Notes under the pieces: model-generated
Told to the model about the DNA's origin: nothing
Databases searched by the model: none
What the model saw: only the letters and a program-made list of their open reading frames with translations
Source: Fabrea salina
Taxonomy: Eukaryota > Ciliophora > Heterotrichea > Heterotrichida > Fabreidae
Length of the DNA: 64,000 nt
Reading direction: 5' to 3'
Assembly (NCBI GenBank): GCA_022984795.1
Contig: JALIHJ010000006.1
Location: forward strand, 186,001 to 250,000
Position numbers and translations under genes: made by a program
Part shown: positions 47,421 through 57,174 of the stretch, one piece after another
Layout of the letters: every line of letters starts with the position of its first letter
Position numbering within the stretch: position 1 is the stretch's first letter

Positions 47421-49325
47421 TTAACCATTGTACCTTTTAACAGACACTCTCAGGCAAATGTATGCTAGGAGTCTGATTCCAATGCTCAATGCAATTAGAA
47501 GCAGAATATTTTCAGTGATGGTGCTGTCAATATTCAGCTGCTCTAAAGGATTGCAGCCTTGACCCCCACAATCTAAATCCCTATCTTCGTACTCGTTTAT
47601 CGCTAGAATTTGGAACCCGTAGTAAAATGGCTAAGTAAAACTTACAGATATGTACTTGATCCATGCAAAAACTTCAGGCAAAGAATCACTGTTGGCAAAG
47701 AAGCCTCCAAACATCAAAAAAGGAGTGATCAGCAAAGGAGCAATAGCCATAGCAGCTTGAGTACTGTTTACAATGGCTCCAGCTACGTAACCATAGCCAC
47801 ACCCTGCAAACTGCATCAAAAACAAACCCAAAACTAAGTAATTCTTACAGAATATAAAGAACTTGTCTGCTTGGTTGTCTAATCCTACAGTCCAGTACAC
47901 TAGTAAACTCAGTATCAAAGGAGCTACTATCATGCCTGGAAGTTCTGAGATTGACTTGGTGATGTAGTACACTGTTGTACCGTACATGCCTTGTTTGGAC
48001 TCTTTCAAAAGAACTGGCTTCTCTGAAGGAACTAGCTAGAACTTACAAGCTAAAGTTGAGTTTTGGGATCCAAAGTTGCCTTGAGAGATTGTAATGAAAA
48101 AAAGAAGTCCTGACCTAGACTGAACACCTTCTAAGTCAGTGTCTAAGTCAAAAAAGATCAAGTCAATTAGAATAGCTATAGCTATTGATTGCATGATTTT
48201 CACTACTGATAAAGCTGGGTTTCTAGAGGCATTCCTGAATGCTCTGATCAGTAGTTCTTTAGTTTGCATCATTAGTCCTTTGGATTGTTGAGTTTTTAGA
48301 GTTTGCATGTCTGTTAAGTCTTCTGTTTTTTTGGCTTGGTAAACTTTGGACTCTTGGGTTTTGTAGTAGTTAGTTATTTTTTGGAGCTTTTCAGACTCTT
48401 CTGGAGTTGGTTCGTAACGGTTCACTACGTGGAGCATTTTCATAAAGTAGTCTGCTGGGTTGATTTCTGCTGGACAAGGATACCCTAGCAAGCTGAAGTA
48501 CTCTACACTTTCGTTGGCGTTTCCTTGGTAAATGATGCTGCCTTCACTCATTAGAATTAGTCTTTGGAACTTTTCAAACATCCCTGAACTAGGTTGGTGG
48601 ATAGTAGTGATTATTGTTCTGCCTTTCCTTGCTTGTTTGATTAGCAACTTGAAAAGGATCTCTGCAGTGTAAGCGTCCAGTCCTGAAGTCGGTTCGTCCA
48701 AAAACAGAACACTGGGGTCTGACACTAACTCCACTGCTATGCACACTCGCTTTCTTTCTCCGCCTGAAATTCCTTTTTGCTCCACACTGCCTATTCTGTT
48801 GTGCGCTATTCTTTCTAACTTCAAGTCACTTAGTATTCTTTGGACCTTTTCAGAAACATCGCTTTCTTTGCAGCGCAGTTTGGCTGAAAAGGTAATGGCT
48901 TCTTGAGGAGTTAGTACGGGCAGCAGTATGTCTTGTTGAGTTACGTACGCAGAAAAGTCCCCAAAAGGCACTTGGTTAGTAGGTACTCCGTTAGTATAGA
49001 TGCTTCCATTGACTGACTGGTAGGAACTAGAAGTAGTTCTGCCAGCCAGAATGTTGAGGAGCGAAGTTTTACCTGCGCCAGAACTGCCCATGATTGCAAG
49101 GATCTCTCCAGGGTTGGCAAACCCAGACAAGTCTTTGAGGATCTTTTCCTCGCCTTTTTTGGTTTCAACGGAGTAGTTAATGTTTTCCCAAGAAACCAAA
49201 ACTCTGGGGACATCTGGTTGACTAGAAGTATCGACTTCAATGATTCTGTATTCGCTTTGGCCGTTTTCTGAAGAACTTGAGGAGCTTGAGTTAACAACAT
49301 GTTCATTCGGTGACACGGTTGCCAT
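47421..49325 (-). CDS. ABCG half-transporter, three exons
   Basis: 624 aa after removing two 15-nt introns (47631-47645, 48032-48046). The N-terminal ABC domain has Walker A GSSGAGKTSLL, the signature ISGGERKRV and Walker B VLFLDEPTSGLD, followed by a linker and an ABC2 membrane domain with about six TM helices (SGLLFFITISQGNFGS; EKPVLLKESKQGMY; TTVYYITKSISELPGM). The order ABC-then-TM is the ABCG (White) type, which exports lipids or sterols as a dimer. The last exon encodes the extracellular loop with CGGQGCNPLEQL and the final helix. The start is preceded by AATAAAATGG. Confidence 0.95.
47631..47645 (-). other. 15-nt intron GTAAGTTTTACTTAG
   Basis: Phase 0, between the fifth and sixth TM segments of the ABCG gene. 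Removal joins IKYIS to PFYYGFQ, the conserved SPFxY motif of ABCG proteins. Retention stops at the terminal TAG. Confidence 0.92.
48032..48046 (-). other. 15-nt intron GTAAGTTCTAGCTAG
   Basis: Phase 1. Removal joins NSTLAF to PSEKPVLLKE, the family's E-R/K-P motif. It has an internal TAG that is in frame for phase 1. Confidence 0.92.
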
Positions 49326-49361
49326 TTTATTTCTAGATCAATAATTTAAATACTCAAGCAA

Positions 49362-50060
49362 TTACCAATCACTACAGTCAAAGTAAGAAAGGTAGTAGGG
49401 GTCCATAGCAGTATTGCAAGACCCACATGTTTTGTAATCAAACTCTGAGTTAGTAAACTCAGGCTCTTGTTCTAGGTTGTTTTCCAACTTCCAGTTCATT
49501 TGGCTTTGCAAAGCACTTCTGAGTTCAGAAGACTGAACTTTGGCTTGTCTTCTGCTTTCTTTTTCGGAGTCTCTTTGACGCATTAAGTCGTCTTCTAATT
49601 CAAATTTATCTAGTTGTCTTTCGTAGTCTTCTTGTTTCCTGATGGACTGTTTTTCACGGACTTGTCTGTCTAACTCTTGCTTCAAACTCTGTTTTTGAAC
49701 TTGCAGGTCTGCTTTTAAGCTGCTCATAGAAGACTGCATTTCTTCTTGAACTCTTTGGAGGTACTCTAAGTCTCTTTGTTTTTCAGCCTCAGCTTCTTTG
49801 GCCTTGCGCAACTGCTTAGCTCTAATTTGGTCTTGTAGTTCTTTGCGGTACTGAAGTCGTGCCTGAAAAAGGTCTTGGTGGGGGTTGTCGATTGGTATGA
49901 CTTTTTTAGGAGAAGAGTAAAGGTCTTCTTCAAGTTGTTTCTTGTCAGACTCTAACTCAGCTGCTTTTTGTTTCTTAGCTTTTATGCGGCGCAGTTCAGC
50001 TATTTTTCGGTTAATGCAGTTGTCGCAGTAGAGCTCCTTACAAGTTTTCAAATCAGACAT
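49362..50060 (-). CDS. coiled-coil protein with Cys-pair ends
   Basis: 232 aa. The middle (about 30-190) is a charged coiled coil rich in Lys, Glu, Gln and Arg (QIRAKQLRKAKEAEAEKQRD). Both ends carry Cys pairs: CKELYCDNCINRK at the N-terminus and CGSCNTAMDP near the C-terminus, which could bind zinc. No known family recognised. Ciliary or cytoskeletal function is a guess. Confidence 0.7.
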   Translation of the reverse strand: MSDLKTCKELYCDNCINRKIAELRRIKAKKQKAAELESDKKQLEEDLYSSPKKVIPIDNPHQDLFQARLQYRKELQDQIRAKQLRKAKEAEAEKQRDLEYLQRVQEEMQSSMSSLKADLQVQKQSLKQELDRQVREKQSIRKQEDYERQLDKFELEDDLMRQRDSEKESRRQAKVQSSELRSALQSQMNWKLENNLEQEPEFTNSEFDYKTCGSCNTAMDPYYLSYFDCSDW

Positions 50061-50103
50061 ATAACAGTTATGAACTATCTGGAATTTTCGGTTGATAATT
50101 AAA

Positions 50104-50589
50104 ATGTCCTACTTCAGAACTACAAACGGCGACTACGGAAAACCCTGGGTAACCACCCAAGGCAATTTGGCTTCTAGTCAAGTTAAAACTTACAGAGACA
50201 TTTCTGACACTGACCTCAAGCAACGCACTGGCCTCAAACTACTCAAAATAAAACTGATGAAAGAAAAGGAAATTGAGGATATCGAACAGGGGGAACCTGA
50301 CCCTTACGTTTACGACCCCTGCATTCCCCAACCCAAGATCACTCAACTCTCAGTTAGAGCTGACGAAATGCAGTACCCAGCACCTAAAGTAAAAGGCATT
50401 GACAACCCTAAGTACTTGTCAAATAACCGCGAGTACGGACGGATTCACCCTGAACAGTCTGACCTGCCTCACAAGTACTTCCCCATCAACAACAAGTTCA
50501 CTGACAGCTTTGTGGGCGGAAGGATCCCTGACACTGGACTGAACACCTTTGCCACTCCTAGCCGTGTCCACAACTTATTTGACTCTTAA
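50104..50589 (+). CDS. PIERCE-like ciliary microtubule inner protein
   Basis: 161 aa from the ATG at 50104, which has the AATTAAAATG leader; the upstream ATG at 50092 has none. It contains two copies of a PIERCE1/2-type motif. The first is YFRTTNGDYGKPW at the N-terminus. The second is SNNREYGRIHPEQSDLPHKYFPINN, continuing to GGRIPDTGLNTF at the C-terminus, where PIERCE proteins have SNQTYG...GGMFRDNGLNV. PIERCE proteins sit inside axonemal doublet microtubules. Recognition is from motif pattern only. Confidence 0.55.
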   Translation: MSYFRTTNGDYGKPWVTTQGNLASSQVKTYRDISDTDLKQRTGLKLLKIKLMKEKEIEDIEQGEPDPYVYDPCIPQPKITQLSVRADEMQYPAPKVKGIDNPKYLSNNREYGRIHPEQSDLPHKYFPINNKFTDSFVGGRIPDTGLNTFATPSRVHNLFDS

Positions 50590-50599
50590 GTTTAAATTA

Positions 50600-53500
50600 T
50601 TAGGTCATTTGGCCAACAGTTTTAGCTTTGTTTTCGTTCCTGAAGTCGTTTATGTAGGGTGAAAAAAGGTTTCTCAAAGAAATGTTTTTAGAAGACTTTC
50701 TTCGAGAGGACTTTCTGCCAGCTAGTGACCTGGACGACTTTTTTCTGGACTTAAAGAAGTTTTGGATTTTAAGGTCGACGTTGTTGGAGTGGGTTTCATT
50801 AGAAGCTACACTGCTGGTTTCAGAAAGTTCTTCAATTGAGTTGTAAGAGTGGGTTTTTTGGTCTCCAGTGGAGTTTCTGTTTAAGTAGCTAGAAACTATT
50901 GTAGGTATTTTCCTGGAGTCGAACAGTGGACTCAGGAAAAAGTTAGGCAGTTTTATTAAGTTGAAGTAAAAAGCTAGGTTCCAAAAGATTATTCCTTGCT
51001 TGTCAGGAAAGTCTTTCCTCAGCAAGACAGTTTTTCCTTGGTTGAAAAGTAAGTTTTCTAGTTCTTTTTTAAGCAAAGGAGGACTTAAAAACTCAATTTG
51101 GACGGCCTTGGGGTTGTTCATTAGTTTGTAAAAAACAGTGAACCTTGCAAAAAACTTAGTTTCGCAAAAGGCATTTGGACACTTTGTAGTGTAGTTAGAA
51201 TAAGAACGCTCCCAGCCGTTCATGATTTCTTCGTGACTTAAAGTGTGTTCGCAGCTAGGACAAATGTCTTCAGCTTTAAATCCACAGTTTTCTAAGTCCA
51301 AGTTGAAGCACAAACTTTCAGAAGGCATTCCTTGGGGCACTTGTGGGACTTCGTAAGGCTGGGCCACTGCACTTACATAAACTCCGTGAGTGCAGGCGTT
51401 AGGTTCTATTCCTTCGTTTTTCATAAACTTGAACAGAAACAAAACCCTTTCTTTAAGACTGCAGTGTCCACAAGCTTCAATGAGTCTTCTGAAGAGTTCT
51501 TCGTCAGGTTTGTTGGCTTTGGTTTTCATCAACTCCACAACTTGGAAAGCCAAGTCCATCAGTTCTTCTCCGTAGTCTTTGTAAACAGGCATGCAAATTG
51601 TAAACGTTGTAAACCAAAGCCTGTAAATAGTTCCTAGCAAAAACTTAGCCCACTCTGGCTGCGACATTCTGATTAAGCGGTCGTCTTTTAAGTACAAAGT
51701 GTGAGGTGGCGAGTGGATCTTGGCTAGGTTCTTTACAAGTCGGGGTTCGCAGAAAAGGTTGTCGTTGAGTTTGGGAAAGTTTTTGTAAGAAAAAACCATG
51801 CCTGGCTCTATGCCTATATCGTTAGCCAGTAAAGAAGGCACAGTTGTTTTGGGCAAGTATTCCTTAATGAAAGAAGGGTCAGTTTTGGTTCTTTTAAACT
51901 CCGTAGCTTTGCTGAAGTAAGAAGGTTGCTCGGAGTAAGCTGACTCTACAAAGGAACAAAACATAATGGTTTCTGAAACCTGGTTCAGAAAGTGCTCGCT
52001 TCGGTTTGCTTTGTGATAAGATAAAAAGGCACTAGTGTTGAAGCACTGCCTTGCGTCCAGCGACCTAAAAGTTTTTTCGGAATCAATGAAGAACTTGTGG
52101 TAGTTCTTGAGCAAACTAGTTTGGAACTCCAAAAAGGCATCTCTTATTTTGGAGCAGTCTAAACCCTTAGTGGTTTCTTGGGGCATTACTATGTCAAATG
52201 CCTCGTCAGACCTCTTTGTAAAGGTGTGGGACTGGGTGTACTCAGCCAGTCTGCCTTGCAAGTTCCTTTGGAGTTTTTCAGGGAGTTTAGGGAGTTCCTC
52301 GCAGGTGTAGAGTTTGTTTGAGTCCAAGTAAACTCTTATAGTGTCTTGAGGAACTTCAATGTCGTCGTCCAAAACTTCAGGAGAGCACCCTATAATGTAC
52401 GGAAATATTGCTTCTATGTAGTTTTTAAGTTTACTAGGCAGAACAGGGATCAGCACTTGTTCCCACTTAAAAGGAAACAAAAGAGCCACCAAGGCCATCG
52501 CAGCATAAGTTAGCAAAGATCTGTGTGTAGAAACCAAAAGTACTTTTTTTTCAACCATCAAGCAGCTCCAAACTGCTATGACGTTTTGGAACTCCAAACA
52601 CCCAAACAGTGCTTCGAAGCACACAGAAGGAACATAAGGCACCCACTCTTCAGGGTGCCTGAAAAAGCGTAGACTCTTCATGCCGATCTTAAACTCAACA
52701 GCAGGTCCTCCTGGGCTGGGCAAAGGCACTTCTTCTAAAAGGTTGCATATGATTCTTTCAATAGGTACTTCGTAGTTAGAAAGGTGGAGTCGGTAGATCT
52801 CTTTAAGGATCTCTTTGTAGTTTTCTATGAAAGGCCAGTGAGACACCAAGCAAATGGCCTTTGGAACAAACACTCCAGTTTCTGGAACATTCAGTTGCCT
52901 GGCTACTTTTTCAGTAAGACTTTCATAAAAGATCAAGCAAGTAATGTAAATCCTCGGAACCTTCCCAGAAGACTCTTCTATTGTAGTGAGTACAAACGAA
53001 AAGCACTTGCAGGACTCTTGCTTACTGGATAACTTAATGCCTTCACTGAAACAAAACATGTGGATGGCTTGACTTAGTGGGGTGTCGGAGTGGTCTGTTC
53101 TAGGGAACTTTTCTATCAGCTCAGCTTTAAAAGTAGTTTCTAAAGAACTTTCTATGTGCTTGAAGCACAAGTAGGAGTCTTTGTTTTGTCCAAACAAAAA
53201 GTTAATGCGCTTGTAGCTTTCTTCAAAGAACTCCTCTGCAGGAACTAGTGTTATTTCGTTCAGAGGGGGTTCTTCGTCTGAGTAACTGCAGGCCATCACT
53301 AACTTGTGGCCTTCAACTCGCTTAGCTCTGACTAGCGATGCTATGTCGTAGTTGCCTAGGTAGTAATGGTGATGGTTTTCAGTGTGGGAGTACTGATGTA
53401 TTGACTGAGAGTACTCAAACACAGGAACGGGTTCACAGCCTTGGGACTCAGGAATCATGATGTAACTTCCTTCACACGGCACGTAAAAAAGACTTATTCG

Positions 53501-53791
53501 GGAAACAGCATTTCCTTTCCAGTTGGGTCTTACTTTCCCGTTTAGTCTTCCAAAAACTACTTCTAGCCAGAGGCGCTTTCCTTCCCTCACAGTGAGTTCG
53601 TGAAGCTGGAGGAACTTGGATTTTGTAGGTTTAAGAGCTTCGCCTTGGTTTGTGACTCTGAGTCTAATGCTGGATACTACGTTAAAGTCTGAGTGTGGGT
53701 TACTATTAGATTCTGAGCCTTGGGGTTGAACTGGAAAATCTTCGTTTAACCCGTAAACAGCAAAATAATCGAGTAATCTTAGAGCTTCCAT
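50600..53791 (-). CDS. DENND4-like DENN-domain Rab guanine-nucleotide exchange factor
   Basis: 1063 aa. A beta-rich N-terminal part is followed by a uDENN (ending near 245 in HMFCFSEGIKLS), a cDENN (about 280-470: IYITCLIFYESL...FPFKWEQVLIPVLP...YIEAIFPYIIGCS) and a dDENN (about 480-640). Then come a PPR-like repeat (FKFMKNEGIEPNACTHGVYVSA, near 790) and a CxxC...CxxxC zinc-ribbon-like element (DICPSCEHTLS and CPNAFCE). DENN plus PPR plus zinc ribbon is the DENND4 layout, a GEF for Rab10-type GTPases. The C-terminus is basic and disordered. Confidence 0.85.
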   Translation of the reverse strand: MEALRLLDYFAVYGLNEDFPVQPQGSESNSNPHSDFNVVSSIRLRVTNQGEALKPTKSKFLQLHELTVREGKRLWLEVVFGRLNGKVRPNWKGNAVSRISLFYVPCEGSYIMIPESQGCEPVPVFEYSQSIHQYSHTENHHHYYLGNYDIASLVRAKRVEGHKLVMACSYSDEEPPLNEITLVPAEEFFEESYKRINFLFGQNKDSYLCFKHIESSLETTFKAELIEKFPRTDHSDTPLSQAIHMFCFSEGIKLSSKQESCKCFSFVLTTIEESSGKVPRIYITCLIFYESLTEKVARQLNVPETGVFVPKAICLVSHWPFIENYKEILKEIYRLHLSNYEVPIERIICNLLEEVPLPSPGGPAVEFKIGMKSLRFFRHPEEWVPYVPSVCFEALFGCLEFQNVIAVWSCLMVEKKVLLVSTHRSLLTYAAMALVALLFPFKWEQVLIPVLPSKLKNYIEAIFPYIIGCSPEVLDDDIEVPQDTIRVYLDSNKLYTCEELPKLPEKLQRNLQGRLAEYTQSHTFTKRSDEAFDIVMPQETTKGLDCSKIRDAFLEFQTSLLKNYHKFFIDSEKTFRSLDARQCFNTSAFLSYHKANRSEHFLNQVSETIMFCSFVESAYSEQPSYFSKATEFKRTKTDPSFIKEYLPKTTVPSLLANDIGIEPGMVFSYKNFPKLNDNLFCEPRLVKNLAKIHSPPHTLYLKDDRLIRMSQPEWAKFLLGTIYRLWFTTFTICMPVYKDYGEELMDLAFQVVELMKTKANKPDEELFRRLIEACGHCSLKERVLFLFKFMKNEGIEPNACTHGVYVSAVAQPYEVPQVPQGMPSESLCFNLDLENCGFKAEDICPSCEHTLSHEEIMNGWERSYSNYTTKCPNAFCETKFFARFTVFYKLMNNPKAVQIEFLSPPLLKKELENLLFNQGKTVLLRKDFPDKQGIIFWNLAFYFNLIKLPNFFLSPLFDSRKIPTIVSSYLNRNSTGDQKTHSYNSIEELSETSSVASNETHSNNVDLKIQNFFKSRKKSSRSLAGRKSSRRKSSKNISLRNLFSPYINDFRNENKAKTVGQMT

Positions 53792-53801
53792 TTATAAACA
53801 A

Positions 53802-54443
53802 TTAATTAGGAATGAACCCGTAAGCACCCTTCCACTTCCAAATCTTTTTTGGAGTCTGGCCTGCACTGTGGGAGTTGGTAGGTTGGTTTGTTTGGGGCAA
53901 GTTGGGTTTCTTTACACGCACTTTTAAGTCTATAGGTGGGAGTTCTTTAGAAGCTTTGGAGTTCAGGGGCTTCCTAGGTTCGGTTTTAGGTTCGAACTGG
54001 ATTAAATGGTTGATTTGGTTGGTGAACTTGGAAAAGTCTCCAGAGTTCGCTTTGGTTTTAGTAGTTTTGATTTTTTGGTTGGAGTTTTTAGTTGCAGATT
54101 GTTTTTCAAAGATTTCGAAGTGCTCTATTGTTTCTAAGGTTCTAAAAGAACCACTATTTACAGACTCCAAGTTGCATTTAGGAGTATTAGTGTCAGAAGT
54201 AGGCACTGAAAAGGGTTTTTTAAAGGATTTCCGGTTATTTACATTTACCTTCTGTACAGATTCAGTAAAGTGAGTACTCATTTGTTTGTAGGGTGACTCC
54301 GACCTTTCGCGAGGCGACTCAGGAGGAGTATACTGAGCACCAATGAAAACACCTTTGGGCTCCTTAGACAACCTAGGAGCTGAGTGCTTTCTAGAGTATG
54401 TGCTTGTGTAAACTGTTTTTTGTTTACTTGAAGCAGTTCCCAT
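53802..54443 (-). CDS. predicted N-myristoylated disordered protein
   Basis: 213 aa. It begins MGTASSKQKTVY, a good myristoylation site (Gly2, Ser5-Ser6, Lys7). The rest is Ser/Thr/Pro/Lys-rich and disordered, with SPRERSESPYK-like phosphorylation-prone segments and an aromatic C-terminus (KIWKWKGAYGFIPN). No domain recognised. It lies 10 bp downstream of the DENND4-like gene on the same strand. Confidence 0.68.
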   Translation of the reverse strand: MGTASSKQKTVYTSTYSRKHSAPRLSKEPKGVFIGAQYTPPESPRERSESPYKQMSTHFTESVQKVNVNNRKSFKKPFSVPTSDTNTPKCNLESVNSGSFRTLETIEHFEIFEKQSATKNSNQKIKTTKTKANSGDFSKFTNQINHLIQFEPKTEPRKPLNSKASKELPPIDLKVRVKKPNLPQTNQPTNSHSAGQTPKKIWKWKGAYGFIPN

Positions 54444-54469
54444 TAAATTATACTGAATAGTTTCATTAA

Positions 54470-57058
54470 TTAAATGAAGGCTGCCAAAACCATAAACACA
54501 GACAAAAGTAGCTCTCCAGCGCCATTCACACAGAACATATTGTAAACTCCCTGGATCATAATGACTTCTTCAGGAACTTCGTTTTCGTCAGAGTTGTCGC
54601 TGAGTTGGTAAACTCCTCCCTTTTCGTAGTCAGCCACGTAAACACTGCCGTCTCCGTAACATACTCCCCGAGGAGACTTAAAGAAGTTTGCACTTTTGAC
54701 GATCATGTCTTGGTTGTTGTCTTTTTCTTGGGTGTCGTAAGCCCAGACTTCGCCGTTGTCCAAAGAAAAGAACACTAACTCTTCGTCAGTGTAAGTGACT
54801 CCCCAAGGAGTGTTGTTGTTCCTCACAAGCACTTCAATGGTTTTTCCGTTTACTGTGTCTGTTTGTGCGTCAGCTTGGTTCACAGTGCCTGCGTCTGCAC
54901 CGTTTTCGTTGTTCACAAAGTAAATGTCTTTGCTTTCGATTACGTCCAGAGCTACTGGAGTACTTATCTTCAGGTTGGAGTCAGTTGCTTCGTAAATGGT
55001 GTAGTGCTTGTTTTTGAAGCCTGAGTAAAGGTCTAAGTAACTGATCATGTTTATTTGGTTCTCACTTGACTCCACGAAAAACATGTTTCCGTACTCGTCA
55101 ATTTTGCAGTCCTGTGGAGAAGTTCCTTCGAAAACAACTACGTAAATGTTCCTTGCTAGAGTGAACTTGTCGTTGTCGTCCCAGTCAATTTCGTACTGGT
55201 AGATGAACCCGTTTTCTCCTTCAAGTCCGTTTTCCACTACGTACAAAAAGTCGTGGTTGACGTCAAAACAAATCCCTGTAGGCCTCTGCAAGCCTCCAAT
55301 GAGTTCGTAACTATTGTCTCTGTCTCCTTCGTCTGCTGGAATCACAAACACCTTGCCTGTGGCCTCTTCGTTTTCTATAAACGAAGTCGCTAGCAAGAAC
55401 TCCAGTTCTCCGTCCATGTAATCGTCCCCTTCGTCTCCTGAGCTTTCGGGTTCAGCTTGGTCGTCCCTGTCTAGGGGGTTGTCACTGTCTTGGAGGAAAG
55501 AAACCTTTGCATTGGGGTTGTCGCTGTCTTCAATGTCTTCTTCATTGTCAATTTCACTCCAAGAAATGCTGCCGTTTTCTTCAGGGGCTACTTTAGTGAG
55601 GCTAACTAGGTCACTTGAAGCGTTGTTAGTGTCATCCCCAATCATTTCGGAGTCTTCCCAGTTAGTGGAGAAAACTGGCACGTCTTCGTCATAGTCTTGG
55701 TCTGTGGAGATCCTGTCAGTGTACTCTTGACTAGTTTCTGTGTAGGAGTAAACTTTTTCAACGTCCTTGTACATTTCATCAGTTTCTTGTTTGTTTTGGT
55801 TTTCTGCTTCCACTTCTTCAATACTTGAGGCGTCTGTTTCTTTTTCGCCTGTGCTTTCACTAAGTTCTTTTTGGGTGTCTGAAATAGACTCTTCTTCTTC
55901 TTCTTGGAAATATTGCGACTTAACCGGAAGTCCAGTTTCGTCTATAATCTCTTCAGATTCGTCCCTGTCTTCTTGAGTTACTACTTTGTAAGTTTCTGAG
56001 GTCTTAAGAACAAAGTCATCTTCGTCTACTTCGTCCCTGATGCCTTCTAGTTCGGATATTTCGTCGTCTATGTCCTGGGCTGTGTATTCCTGCCCGTCAA
56101 TGGTGGCAACGTCTCCTTCGTCCAAGTCGTCCCTGGTACTTTCTAGGTACTCAATTTCATCGTCGATGTCTTCAAGGGTTAAGTACTCAAAGTCTCCAGA
56201 GGCCACTCCCATTCTGATTTCTTGGTCTAGTTTGTCTGCTTCTTTTTCTTCAACAGTTCCTTCGTCTACATAAATCACTCCGTTGTTGGCAGTGATTACC
56301 CCCAGGTCGTCATTGTCTTCAAGGGTTTTTCTGTACTCTTCCCTGTCTTCAATGGCGTCTTTTAGCTTAGAGTTGTCAAAGCTTTCAGGCCCTATTGTAA
56401 CGCTTTCGTCACTGTCTAGTTCATCATCAACGTCTTCTAGTTCCTTGATAGCTTCATCTAGGTCCTCAGGGGTTATAACACTGTCCCCTTCTTCTTGGTT
56501 CGCTTGGGCTAAGTTTTCTACGTCTTCGACCTGCTCAAGTACGTCTTCGTCAGTAGTTTCATTAGTTGTGGTTTCAGTTGTTTCGGTAGTGCTTCCTTGG
56601 TTGGGGTTAAGGAAGTCCCCTGAAAGGTAGTAGTCCTCTTCGCTTTCGAATTCGTCTTGGTCTACGTAATAAGAACTTCCGCTAACCACAAGCTGCACTA
56701 GGTCTTCGTCTTCCAGGTAATCGCTTTGGGTTTCGCGGTCTTGGATTTTAGATTCCACTATTTCAATTAGTTCTTCTTCTGAGTCTGAGTCAAGTTGATC
56801 ATCTAGGTCCTGCAATTCGTCAATGGTATCTTCGAGTGAGTCAGAGGTAATCAAAACTACTTCTTCTTGTTTATTTGAATCAACTATTTCTTCTATGTCA
56901 GAAAGTTCGTCAACTACGTCATCACTCAGGGATTCAGTGCTTCCTTGCTGAGAAAGTTGCACCATTTCTAGTTTTTTCTGGTTTGAAGCCTTTTTAGTTG
57001 CTTCAACTGAGCTGAGCAAAAGTAGTAAGCTAACAACTAAATATGCTTTCCCTGACAT
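54470..57058 (-). CDS. secreted acidic-repeat protein with C-terminal propeller and hydrophobic tail
   Basis: 862 aa. Signal peptide (MSGKAYLVVSLLLLLSSVEA). Residues about 35-560 are extremely Asp/Glu-rich, with four or five repeats of a 60-70 aa unit recognisable by DLDEAIKELEDVDDELD, DIDDEIEYLESTRDDLD and DIDDEISELEGIRDEVD followed by a Tyr/Val strand. Residues about 585-845 form an NHL-like propeller (QRPTGICFDVNHDFLYVVENG; SPRGVCYGDGSVYVADYEKG). The end is hydrophobic (ELLLSVFMVLAAFI), fitting a GPI signal. Extracellular calcium binding is inferred from the acidity. Confidence 0.8.
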   Translation of the reverse strand: MSGKAYLVVSLLLLLSSVEATKKASNQKKLEMVQLSQQGSTESLSDDVVDELSDIEEIVDSNKQEEVVLITSDSLEDTIDELQDLDDQLDSDSEEELIEIVESKIQDRETQSDYLEDEDLVQLVVSGSSYYVDQDEFESEEDYYLSGDFLNPNQGSTTETTETTTNETTDEDVLEQVEDVENLAQANQEEGDSVITPEDLDEAIKELEDVDDELDSDESVTIGPESFDNSKLKDAIEDREEYRKTLEDNDDLGVITANNGVIYVDEGTVEEKEADKLDQEIRMGVASGDFEYLTLEDIDDEIEYLESTRDDLDEGDVATIDGQEYTAQDIDDEISELEGIRDEVDEDDFVLKTSETYKVVTQEDRDESEEIIDETGLPVKSQYFQEEEEESISDTQKELSESTGEKETDASSIEEVEAENQNKQETDEMYKDVEKVYSYTETSQEYTDRISTDQDYDEDVPVFSTNWEDSEMIGDDTNNASSDLVSLTKVAPEENGSISWSEIDNEEDIEDSDNPNAKVSFLQDSDNPLDRDDQAEPESSGDEGDDYMDGELEFLLATSFIENEEATGKVFVIPADEGDRDNSYELIGGLQRPTGICFDVNHDFLYVVENGLEGENGFIYQYEIDWDDNDKFTLARNIYVVVFEGTSPQDCKIDEYGNMFFVESSENQINMISYLDLYSGFKNKHYTIYEATDSNLKISTPVALDVIESKDIYFVNNENGADAGTVNQADAQTDTVNGKTIEVLVRNNNTPWGVTYTDEELVFFSLDNGEVWAYDTQEKDNNQDMIVKSANFFKSPRGVCYGDGSVYVADYEKGGVYQLSDNSDENEVPEEVIMIQGVYNMFCVNGAGELLLSVFMVLAAFI

Positions 57059-57174
57059 ATATTTATATCGCTATGCGTTTTTTGACACATTTTCCTCGAG
57101 TCAATATGAACTCTTATAGACTTTAATGATTGAACTTATGAAACGGTGTAGTTCAATACTTTTACTCTTAGAAT

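Noticed and set aside
56040-56630. Ser-rich frames opposite the acidic-repeat gene
   Set aside because: They arise because GAx codons for Asp/Glu read as Ser/Leu on the other strand; composition artefact.
57059-57174. Possible tRNA or regulatory RNA in the second-longest gap
   Set aside because: No acceptor-stem pairing or TTCGA-type box found by eye.
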